A stretch of 8,097 bases of DNA, from assembly GCA_021786135.1 (NCBI GenBank), contig JAJYNV010000143.1, positions 1 to 8,097 on the forward strand, in the 5' to 3' direction. The DNA comes from Bacillota bacterium. GTDB taxonomy: Bacteria; Bacillota; Sulfobacillia; JAJZYS01; JAJYTV01. The position numbers were made by a program, and so were the translations under genes. The first letter of the stretch is position 1, and each line of letters starts with the position of its first letter. Of the stretch, positions 1 to 5,338 are shown piece after piece. The notes beneath the pieces were generated by a model, which saw only the letters and a program-made list of their open reading frames with translations, was not told the DNA's origin and did not search any database.

Positions 1-1
1 T

Positions 2-298
2 GACAACTACGGCGTCGTCACGTTCTACGACCTGCTGAGCGAGAAGGCGACCGGCAGAAAGGTCCTGCGCATCTGCGAAGATGTGACCTGCAGCCTGCAC
101 GGAGCCGAACAGGTGGCCGCGGAGGCGGAGAGGGTTCTGGGACCTGAGGGCGAGCCGAGCCGGAACGGCGACGTTTCCTGGACGCGCTGCGCCTGCCTCG
201 GGCTCTGCGACAAGGCCCCTGCCGGACTGTACGACGAGGAGCCTCTCGCGCCGCTGGCGCCTGCGGCGATCCTGAGGATCGGTGACGACCATGCATGA
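2..298 (+). CDS. nuoE: NuoE/FdsG-like [2Fe-2S] subunit of an NAD(P)-linked oxidoreductase, C-terminal part
   Basis: The 5' end lies outside the window. The 98 visible residues are the C-terminal thioredoxin-like [2Fe-2S] domain of the 24-kDa-type subunit of complex I, NAD-linked formate dehydrogenases and bidirectional hydrogenases. Visible signs are GVVTFYDLL near the left edge, then a Cys-x4-Cys pair (visible residues 25 and 30, ICEDVTC) and a Cys-x3-Cys pair (65 and 69, CLGLCDKAPAG). This is the family's four-cysteine cluster pattern, with one extra Cys at 63. In the family this cluster sits beside the FMN of the NuoF partner. The stop codon overlaps the start of the nuoF-like gene (ATGCATGA), so the two are almost certainly co-translated. 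Formate dehydrogenase FdsG is the best guess because of the third gene, but a hydrogenase HoxE-like role cannot be excluded from this fragment. Confidence 0.9.
   Translation, partial: DNYGVVTFYDLLSEKATGRKVLRICEDVTCSLHGAEQVAAEAERVLGPEGEPSRNGDVSWTRCACLGLCDKAPAGLYDEEPLAPLAPAAILRIGDDHA
281..285 (+). promoter_or_regulatory. ribosome binding site of the nuoF-like gene
   Basis: GGTGA matches the 3' part of the anti-Shine-Dalgarno complement (GGAGGTGA) and lies 5 bases before the ATG at 291. It supports ATG 291 over the in-frame GTG at 282, which would have only GAGG (274-277) four bases upstream. The site lies inside the nuoE-like coding region, as expected for coupled translation. Confidence 0.45.
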
Positions 299-1505
299 GC
301 CTGTGCTGCTCCAAAGGCAGGCCACACCTGCGCGGGACCTCGGGACCTATCTCGCCAGCGGCGGACTCGCGGGTCTCAAAAAGGCACGGGAGATCGGCGC
401 CGAAGAGACGGTGCGCATCGTCACCGAGAGCGGACTTGTCGGCCGCGGTGGCGCCGGCTTTCCGACCGGGCGGAAGTGGGAATCGGTGCGCATGGCGCAG
501 GACCCGGAACGGTACTTCGTCCTGAACGCCGACGAGAGCGAACCGGGCACCTTCAAGGACCGCGTCATGATCGACGTCGACCCGTACATGGTCCTCGAGG
601 GCGTGCTCATCGCGTGCTACGCCATCTCGGCGACGCGCGCCTACATCTATATCCGCGGTGAATACCGCAGGGAAGCGCAGATCCTGCAGTGCTGCGCCGA
701 GGAACTTGCTGCCGCCGGCTACCTTGAAGGACTTGGTCCCGAGGGCAGTGCCCTCTCGATCGAGATCCGGCGCGGTGGCGGGGCCTACATCTGCGGCGAG
801 GAGACCGCGCTCTTCCGCTCGATCGAGGGCTATCGCGGCGAGCCGATGTCCAAGCCGCCGTTTCCGACGGTGGCCGGCCTCTTCCGCAAGCCCACAGCGA
901 TCAACAACGTCGAGACCATAGCGAACGTGCCGGACATCGTGACGCGCGGACCTGCATGGCTGCGCACCCTGGGCACCCCGAGATCGCCAGGCATCAAGCT
1001 CTTCTCGGTCTCGGGCCACGTCGAGCGTCCAGGAGTGTACGAACTGCCGTTCGGCGTTCCGCTGCGCGAACTCCTGGACCTTGCGGGCGCGCACGACCTG
1101 CAGGCCATCCTGCTTGGCGGTGCAGCGGGGACGTTCGTTTTCCCCCGCGACTTCGACATGCCGCTGAGTTACGAGGCAGCCCAGGAGCACCATGCCACAC
1201 TGGGCTCGGGGGCCTTGATCGCGTTCGACCACGAAACGAACCTCTGGCGGGTCGCGGAGCGGCTCGGCAGCTTCTTCGCCCACGAGTCGTGTGGGCAGTG
1301 CGTGCCTTGCCGCGTCGGAACGCGGCGCCAGCATGAGATGCTTGAAACCCTGGCAGAGGGGCGCGGCGGCTCGGACGAGCGCGACCTGCTGGTGCGCCTG
1401 AGCCAGGTGATGACCGATGCTTCGATCTGCGGTCTTGGTCAGACCGCTTCCACCGCGGTGCGCAGCCTGATCGAGGCCGAGGCCGAGGGGCTGCTCGCGG
1501 TCTAA
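291..1505 (+). CDS. nuoF: NuoF/FdsB-like FMN- and [4Fe-4S]-containing NAD(P)H-binding subunit
   Basis: This is the diaphorase subunit that exchanges hydride with NAD(P) through FMN and passes electrons to iron-sulfur clusters. Counting from ATG 291 (404 aa), the glycine-rich nucleotide/FMN loop GRGGAGFPTGRKW is at about 51-63, and ADESEPGTFKDR follows at about 80-91. GGGAYICGEETAL (about 162-174) and PPFPTVAGLF (about 189-198) are family signatures. The C-terminal [4Fe-4S] site is Cys334, 337 and 340 (ESCGQCVPCRVGTR) with Cys380 in SICGLGQTA. The length fits the NuoF core, with no N-terminal NuoE-like extension such as HoxF and many FdsB proteins carry. An in-frame GTG at 282 is the alternative start. 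The gene overlaps the upstream NuoE-like gene by 8 bases, and its TAA stop runs into the ribosome binding site of the next gene. The family assignment is firm. Whether the enzyme is a formate dehydrogenase or another NAD-linked complex depends on the missing catalytic subunit. Confidence 0.95.
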   Translation: MHEPVLLQRQATPARDLGTYLASGGLAGLKKAREIGAEETVRIVTESGLVGRGGAGFPTGRKWESVRMAQDPERYFVLNADESEPGTFKDRVMIDVDPYMVLEGVLIACYAISATRAYIYIRGEYRREAQILQCCAEELAAAGYLEGLGPEGSALSIEIRRGGGAYICGEETALFRSIEGYRGEPMSKPPFPTVAGLFRKPTAINNVETIANVPDIVTRGPAWLRTLGTPRSPGIKLFSVSGHVERPGVYELPFGVPLRELLDLAGAHDLQAILLGGAAGTFVFPRDFDMPLSYEAAQEHHATLGSGALIAFDHETNLWRVAERLGSFFAHESCGQCVPCRVGTRRQHEMLETLAEGRGGSDERDLLVRLSQVMTDASICGLGQTASTAVRSLIEAEAEGLLAV

Positions 1506-1510
1506 GGAGG
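1504..1510 (+). promoter_or_regulatory. strong ribosome binding site that decides the start of the FdsA-like gene
   Basis: AAGGAGG overlaps the TAA stop of the nuoF-like gene. It is 7 bases before GTG 1518 but only 1 base before ATG 1512, which is too close for efficient initiation. GTG 1518 is therefore the better start, giving a protein two residues shorter. Confidence 0.7.
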
Positions 1511-1517
1511 GATGGGC

Positions 1518-2357
1518 GTGGCAGATACATTCGGGATCCTCATCGACGGACGTGAGGCCATCGCCCATGAGGGTGAGACCATTCTCGACGTCCTGCGCCG
1601 TGCACAGGTGGAGACACCGACGCTCTGCACGCATGAGCACCTGACGCCCGCAAAGGCCTGCCGGGCTTGCGTGGTGGACCTCAAGGGCAGTCGTGCGCTG
1701 GTGGCATCGTGCGAGCGCAAGGCGGAGCCCGGCATGGAGGTGCGAACAGACTCCGAGCGGGTGCAGAACGCCCGTCGCGGGGTGTTCGAACTCCTCCTGA
1801 GCCAGAACGACGTCTCGACGGCGCCCTCGCTCGCCGCCCAGGCCGAGAGTCTCGGCGCGGATCCTGACCGCTACAGCGGCCGCCGCTACGAGAAGGGCTT
1901 CTTCGATGACAATCAGCTCTACGTGCGCGACTACGACAAGTGCATCCTCTGCTACCGCTGCGTTGAGGCCTGTGGACCGGACGTGCAGAACACCTTCGCC
2001 CTGACGGTGGCGGGCCGTGGCTTCAATGCCGGCATCGCGGCCGGCTTCGGCGAGACCCTGCCGGACTCGGCCTGCGTCTTCTGCGGCAACTGCGTCGCCG
2101 TTTGCCCCACGGGCGCGCTCATGGACCGCCGGGAGCACAGCCTGCGCTCCGAGGGCCGCTGGGATGAGAGCCGCTACGACGTGGTGCAGACGACCTGCTC
2201 CTACTGCGGTGTCGGCTGCCAACTCGAGCTGCATGTCGACCGGGCGTCGAACGAGATCGTGAAGGTGACGTCACCGATGGACCACTCCATCACGCAGGGC
2301 TTTCTCTGCGTCAAGGGGCGCTACGGCTACAGCTTCGTCGAAGCCGGCGCCGAGTAG
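1518..2357 (+). CDS. short FdsA/NuoG-like iron-sulfur protein ending after the molybdopterin-type Fe4S4 domain
   Basis: This electron-transfer subunit resembles the N-terminal third of NAD-dependent formate dehydrogenase alpha subunits. From GTG 1518 it has 279 aa. A plant-ferredoxin-like [2Fe-2S] domain uses Cys37, 48, 51 and 65 (C-x10-C-x2-C-x13-C). Two ferredoxin-type [4Fe-4S] sites use Cys142/145/148/152 (CILCYRCVEAC) and Cys186/189/192/196 (CVFCGNCVAVCPTGA). A Fe4S4 domain of molybdopterin oxidoreductases uses Cys227/230/234 (TTCSYCGVGC) and Cys264 in GFLCVKGRYGY. Its Lys266 matches the conserved Lys between cluster and cofactor in formate dehydrogenases. The protein then ends, where FdsA continues for roughly 600-700 residues of Mo/W-bisMGD catalytic domain. 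No Cys lies between 65 and 142, so the His(Cys)3 cluster of NuoG/HoxU is absent. A terminator follows 10 bases after the stop, so this is the intended operon end and not a nearby frameshift. HoxU is similar in size but lacks the Fe4S4 domain. Confidence 0.88.
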   Translation: MADTFGILIDGREAIAHEGETILDVLRRAQVETPTLCTHEHLTPAKACRACVVDLKGSRALVASCERKAEPGMEVRTDSERVQNARRGVFELLLSQNDVSTAPSLAAQAESLGADPDRYSGRRYEKGFFDDNQLYVRDYDKCILCYRCVEACGPDVQNTFALTVAGRGFNAGIAAGFGETLPDSACVFCGNCVAVCPTGALMDRREHSLRSEGRWDESRYDVVQTTCSYCGVGCQLELHVDRASNEIVKVTSPMDHSITQGFLCVKGRYGYSFVEAGAE

Positions 2358-2366
2358 ATTCGAGCA

Positions 2367-2398
2367 CAAAAGCGGCGTCCCGCGGGGCGCCGCTTTTG
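2367..2398 (+). terminator. rho-independent terminator after the FdsA-like gene
   Basis: A perfect 11-bp stem (2367-2377 with 2388-2398) is built on GCGGCG/CGCCGC. It is flanked by AAAA on the left and TTTT on the right, which pair with each other. The loop region TCCCGCGGGG can extend the stem by a wobble pair and two G-C pairs. The stem starts 10 bases after the TAG at 2355-2357. Because of the A and T tracts it could work in both directions. The next gene starts about 20 bases downstream. Confidence 0.85.
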
Positions 2399-2404
2399 GC
2401 ATGC

Positions 2405-2411
2405 GAGGGGG
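2405..2411 (+). promoter_or_regulatory. ribosome binding site of the nitrilase gene
   Basis: GAGGGGG lies 7 bases before GTG 2419. The in-frame ATG at 2401 touches the terminator stem and has no ribosome binding site, so GTG 2419 is preferred. Confidence 0.5.
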
Positions 2412-2418
2412 CTTAGAG

Positions 2419-3327
2419 GTGGCTGGCAGGACGTTGCGGGTGGCACTGCTCCAGCTGCAGGCCATGCCGGAGAATCAGGCGGCGGCATGGGCCCGGGCAA
2501 AGGCGGCTTGCCGCGAGGCGAAGGACAAGGGGGCGGATCTCGCGCTCCTGCCGGAGATGTGGAACATCGGCTACCGCCTTCCCGATCCGACCGACGAGGC
2601 AGCGGTGCGCAGATGGCAGCAGGAGGCGGTGACGCTTGAGGACGAGGGTCTTCTCGGCATGCGCGATCTGGCGCGGGAGCTCGGGATGGCGATCGCGGCG
2701 ACCTACCTCGAGCGCACGGCGCGACAGCCCCGCAATGCCTTGACCCTCCTCGACCGCCAGGGTCACCCGGTGCTCACCTACCGGAAGGTGCACACCTGCG
2801 ACTTCAGCGACGAATGTCTCCTTGAGCCGGGCGAGGGCTTTCCCGTCGCGACGCTCGACACTGCGGCGGGACCCGTCAACGTAGGCGCAATGATCTGCTA
2901 TGACCGCGAGTTTCCGGAGAGCGCTCGCGTGCTGATGCTGGCAGGCGCGGAGATCATACTGGTGCCTAACGCGTGTCCCTGGGATGTCCATCGCGAGAGT
3001 CAGCTGCAGAGCCGGGCCTTTGAGAACATGGTGGGCATCGCGCTCGCGAACTACGCGGCACCGGATGAGAACGGCGGGTCGACCGCCATCGACGGCATGG
3101 CATACGGCGAGTGCGGCGACGGGCAGGGCTGGGAGGCGCGCGACATGACGCTCGTCCGGGGCGGGGAGGAGGCGGGCGTCCTGCTGGCGGACTTCGACCT
3201 CGACGCCCTGCGGACGTACCGAGCCCGGGAAACCTGGGGCAATGCCTTCCGCAAGCCGGAGAACTATGGACCGCTTACCGACGCGCGGGTCTGCGACCCC
3301 TTCGTACGGCCGGAAAGCAGGCGCTGA
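2419..3327 (+). CDS. carbon-nitrogen hydrolase (nitrilase superfamily amidohydrolase)
   Basis: This is a cytosolic C-N hydrolase of the nitrilase/omega-amidase/carbamoylase superfamily, 302 aa from GTG 2419, a usual length for the family. The catalytic triad is visible: Glu46 in LLPEMWNIGY, Lys123 in LTYRKVHTCDF and the nucleophile Cys160 in GAMICYDREFPESAR. The fourth conserved Glu is probably in CLLEPGEGF at about 136. The alpha-beta-beta-alpha fold is suggested by the start (RVALLQLQ) and by AGAEIILVPNAC after the Cys. The C-terminal region ends with NAFRKPENYGPL, resembling the Arg/Pro/Tyr tail common in the family. There is no signal peptide. The substrate cannot be read from the sequence: amides, N-carbamoyl compounds or omega-amides are possible, while true nitrile hydrolysis is less likely. 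It lies between a terminator and the glycosylase gene (98-base gap) and is probably first in a three-gene unit. ATG 2401 is an alternative start adding six residues. Confidence 0.92.
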   Translation: MAGRTLRVALLQLQAMPENQAAAWARAKAACREAKDKGADLALLPEMWNIGYRLPDPTDEAAVRRWQQEAVTLEDEGLLGMRDLARELGMAIAATYLERTARQPRNALTLLDRQGHPVLTYRKVHTCDFSDECLLEPGEGFPVATLDTAAGPVNVGAMICYDREFPESARVLMLAGAEIILVPNACPWDVHRESQLQSRAFENMVGIALANYAAPDENGGSTAIDGMAYGECGDGQGWEARDMTLVRGGEEAGVLLADFDLDALRTYRARETWGNAFRKPENYGPLTDARVCDPFVRPESRR

Positions 3328-3383
3328 CCTTACGCGCCTTCCGGGCTGCACAAGCGCTGTCGGCCTCGGCTGGAGCTTGGTGG

Positions 3384-3428
3384 AAGGAGGAGAGCGACCT
3401 GGGTGCAGGGAATCGGCCGCTCCTGATG
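3384..3428 (+). promoter_or_regulatory. unusual translation-start region of the glycosylase gene, with strong ribosome binding site and possible leader peptide
   Basis: AAGGAGG (3384-3390, continuing as AGAG) is the only strong ribosome binding site in the gap, but it lies 35 bases before the first in-frame ATG (3426). Two starts fit it better. An in-frame CTG at 3399 is 8 bases away. A GTG at 3403, in another frame, would encode the 7-residue peptide VQGIGRS and stop at TGA 3424-3426, overlapping the glycosylase ATG as TGATG. That arrangement is typical of translational coupling. Which start is used cannot be settled from the sequence. Confidence 0.35.
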
Positions 3429-4661
3429 CTGCCACTCGACGTGGCCAGGCGCTATCTCGTCCTGCGCAGCGGACTGCTGCCCCTACGGCGCGTCGCCGGC
3501 AAGGACGGCACGGCGGCTGCTCTGCAGCTCCTCGGACAGCTACAGGTGGATCCTGTGACCATCCTCGCGAAGAGTCACGACATCACGCTCTGGAACCGGG
3601 TCGAGGGCTACCGGCGCGAATATCTGGAGGAGTTGCTCTACAAGGATCGCCGCTTCTTCGAGTATGGCGGGCATCTCGACATCTATCCGATCGCGACGCT
3701 GCCCCTTTGGCGGCTGCACATGCGCAGGCGGGCCACGGATCCGCGTCAGGCGGCTGTGAGTCAGCGCTACGGGGACCTCATCCCGGGGGTGCTCGCACGC
3801 ATTCGCGACGAGGGCCCGCTGACCGCGCGCGACTTCGGCGGGCAGCGCGTCGCAAGCTATCGGGCCCGTCACGATGCGGGACTCGTGCTCTACCACCTTT
3901 GGCTAACCGGTCATCTCATGACCCACAGCCGGCAACGGGGCGAGCGGGTCTATGATCTCTTCGAGCGCGTGGTGCCGGACATGTACCGCCACGAGCTGCC
4001 GGAGCGCGAGACAGAGGAGGCGATGGCCTGCCTGACGGCCGCGCGCGCCGACATGCTGTCGCCCCAGGCCTGGCGCCAGGCCTTCAGCTACGCGATCTTT
4101 CGCAAGGTGCCGGAGGGCGAGGCTCTGAGCCGCCTGCGGGAACTCGAGGATCTTGGCCTCGTGCGGAGGATCGGCATCGAGGGAGTGCGCGGAGAGCGCA
4201 TCGTTTCCGCAGCGGGCCTTGAGACGCTCGACGCCCTGGTGCGGGGCGAGCAGCCCGCCGGGGAGGGCTTCGGGCCTGAGGAGGCACTGTTCCTGTCGCC
4301 GCTCGACAACGTGCTGGACCGCCGGCACCTCAAGGACATCTTCCACTTCGATTACGCCTGGGAGATCTACAAGCGCAGCGAAGACGTCCGTTACGGGCGG
4401 TACGTGACCCCGATCCTTCTCGGCGACCGCCTGGTCGGTCGCATGAGCCCCCGCCTTGACGCAGGCAGCGGCACGCTGATCGTGCAGGGCATCTGGGCGG
4501 AGGACCCCGCGTTCCTTGGCTCGGTCCGCTTCCAGGCCGCGGTGGCGCGTGGCCTCAGGCGGTTGATGGCGTTTGTCGGCGCCGAACGTCTGGATCTCTC
4601 GGCGCTTGCCGAGGGCGCTCTGCGCCAAGCTCTTGCGGAGACGCAGCGAGATCTCGCCTGA
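3426..4661 (+). CDS. ycaQ: YcaQ/AlkX-type DNA glycosylase (winged helix-turn-helix family)
   Basis: This protein belongs to the HTH_42 family, whose E. coli member YcaQ (AlkX) removes alkylated bases and unhooks DNA interstrand crosslinks. From ATG 3426 it has 411 aa, close to the roughly 410 aa of the E. coli protein. The N-terminus PLDVARRYLVL matches the first helix of the family. The motif LGQLQVDPV (37-44) holds the catalytic QxD signature Gln40-Val41-Asp42, the form of YcaQ rather than the QxQ of AlkZ. RRFFEYGGH with following Pro resembles the family's FEYWAHE segment. LSPLDNVLDRRHLKDIF (from about 290) and RYGRYVTPILLGDRLVGR are strong C-terminal signatures. No in-frame ATG, GTG or TTG lies between the end of the nitrilase gene and ATG 3426; CTG 3399 is possible. 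The gene is 98 bases after the nitrilase and 83 before the macro gene on the same strand. Family membership is confident; the exact lesion repaired is inferred. Confidence 0.88.
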   Translation: MLPLDVARRYLVLRSGLLPLRRVAGKDGTAAALQLLGQLQVDPVTILAKSHDITLWNRVEGYRREYLEELLYKDRRFFEYGGHLDIYPIATLPLWRLHMRRRATDPRQAAVSQRYGDLIPGVLARIRDEGPLTARDFGGQRVASYRARHDAGLVLYHLWLTGHLMTHSRQRGERVYDLFERVVPDMYRHELPERETEEAMACLTAARADMLSPQAWRQAFSYAIFRKVPEGEALSRLRELEDLGLVRRIGIEGVRGERIVSAAGLETLDALVRGEQPAGEGFGPEEALFLSPLDNVLDRRHLKDIFHFDYAWEIYKRSEDVRYGRYVTPILLGDRLVGRMSPRLDAGSGTLIVQGIWAEDPAFLGSVRFQAAVARGLRRLMAFVGAERLDLSALAEGALRQALAETQRDLA

Positions 4662-4709
4662 CGGCGTCGCCCCTGCCCGCCGACGACGCTGGGTCCAGCA
4701 CCCGGGAAC

Positions 4710-4722
4710 GTGGTCAGACCAC
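4710..4722. repeat. short perfect inverted repeat upstream of the macro gene
   Basis: GTGGTC and GACCAC flank a single A, 22 bases before the macro gene start and just before its ribosome binding site. It could be an operator. A 6-bp arm is expected by chance a couple of times in a window this size, so the position is the only argument for function. Confidence 0.2.
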
Positions 4723-4731
4723 TGAGATCCT

Positions 4732-4737
4732 GGGAGG
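4732..4737 (+). promoter_or_regulatory. ribosome binding site of the macro-domain gene
   Basis: GGGAGG is 7 bases before GTG 4745. An ATG at 4740 is out of frame with the macro domain, so the GTG start is chosen. Confidence 0.65.
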
Positions 4738-4744
4738 CGATGCG

Positions 4745-5299
4745 GTGCAGATCAGTGTCGGTGCGCTCGTGGTGGAGTGCGTCGAAGGAGACATCACGTC
4801 CCAGCCTGGCTTCGACGCGGTCGTGAACGCGGCGAACCGGGATCTCCTGCCCGGCGGCGGCGTCGCCGGCGCGATCCATCGAGCGGCAGGTCCGGAGCTT
4901 GCGGCGGCCTGCCGTCCCCTGGCACCGATTCGCCCGGGCGAGGCCGTCCTGACCAAAGGCTTTGCTCTACCCAATGCGTACGTGATCCACTGCCTAGGAC
5001 CGGTGTACGGCGTCGACGAACCGGCGGCGGAGCTCCTCGCACGCTGCTACCGGAACATCCTTGACATAGCGGAGCGCGGTGGCCTCACGTCGCTGGCGAC
5101 GCCCGCGATCTCGACGGGCATCTTCGGCTATCCCATGGCCGAGGCGGCCCGCGTGGCGGCGAGGGCGATCGCCGCAAAGGCGGGCCTCCAGCGGCTGCGG
5201 CGCATCCGCTTCGTCCTGCGCGGCGAAGAGGCGGTCAGGCAGCACGCGGAGGCGTTCCTGGAGATCGCCCGCAAGGAAGGCTTAGAGAGCAACATGTAA
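4745..5299 (+). CDS. macro-domain ADP-ribose-binding protein (Appr-1"-p processing family)
   Basis: A single macro domain of 184 aa that binds ADP-ribose and, in active relatives, hydrolyses O-acetyl-ADP-ribose or mono-ADP-ribosylated targets. Asp16 in EGDIT is the expected adenine-contacting residue. VVNAANRDLLPGGGVAGAIH (26-45) contains Asn28, Asn31 and the Gly37-39 loop. YVIHCLGPVY (79-88) and the ribose/phosphate loop PAISTGIFGYP (120-130) are typical. E. coli YmdB has Asp35 in GGVDGAIH; here the matching residue is Ala41, as in Af1521-like macro domains, so it may bind or act differently from YmdB. Asn31, matching YmdB Asn25, is kept. There is no signal peptide or extra domain. It is last in the nitrilase-glycosylase-macro series, 83 bases after the glycosylase, and converges with the hydrolase gene on the other strand across a shared hairpin. 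Confidence 0.93.
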   Translation: MQISVGALVVECVEGDITSQPGFDAVVNAANRDLLPGGGVAGAIHRAAGPELAAACRPLAPIRPGEAVLTKGFALPNAYVIHCLGPVYGVDEPAAELLARCYRNILDIAERGGLTSLATPAISTGIFGYPMAEAARVAARAIAAKAGLQRLRRIRFVLRGEEAVRQHAEAFLEIARKEGLESNM

Positions 5300-5301
5300 A
5301 A

Positions 5302-5327
5302 GTGGGGAGGCCCTCGGGCCTCCCCAC
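5302..5327 (-). terminator. hairpin terminator between convergent genes
   Basis: A perfect 11-bp G+C-rich stem (5302-5312 with 5317-5327) has a four-base loop. Read on the - strand it is followed by TTTT (complement of 5298-5301) and lies 11 bases after the stop of the CocE-like gene, so it is a good intrinsic terminator for that gene. On the + strand it starts 2 bases after the macro stop but has no T run, only a C/T-rich stretch, so it is weaker in that direction. An outer 7-bp stem (5284-5290 with 5330-5336) can enclose it. Confidence 0.8.
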
Positions 5328-5338
5328 GCGCTCTCTCC

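Noticed and set aside
18..2234. A 738-codon open frame on the - strand across the redox genes
   Set aside because: It lies antisense to three genes with clear cysteine motifs, its product is low-complexity (Arg/Ala-rich) without recognisable motifs, and such frames are common opposite high-GC genes.
1518..2357. Reading the FdsA-like gene as a pseudogene broken by a frameshift
   Set aside because: No molybdopterin-domain sequence is recognisable in any frame downstream, and a terminator plus an unrelated gene follow directly, so a clean short protein is the simpler reading.
291..2357. Assigning the three redox genes to respiratory complex I
   Set aside because: The third protein has the molybdopterin-type Fe4S4 domain and ends at a terminator with no membrane-subunit genes following, which fits a soluble FDH-like module better than a nuo operon.
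3111..3425. N-terminal extension of the glycosylase frame into the nitrilase gene
   Set aside because: The added 105 residues overlap conserved nitrilase sequence, are Arg/Gly-rich and lie outside the YcaQ family's length. The family N-terminus begins at about ATG 3426.
2413..3435. A 340-codon open frame on the - strand over the nitrilase gene
   Set aside because: The + strand has an intact Glu-Lys-Cys nitrilase. The antisense product has no family features.
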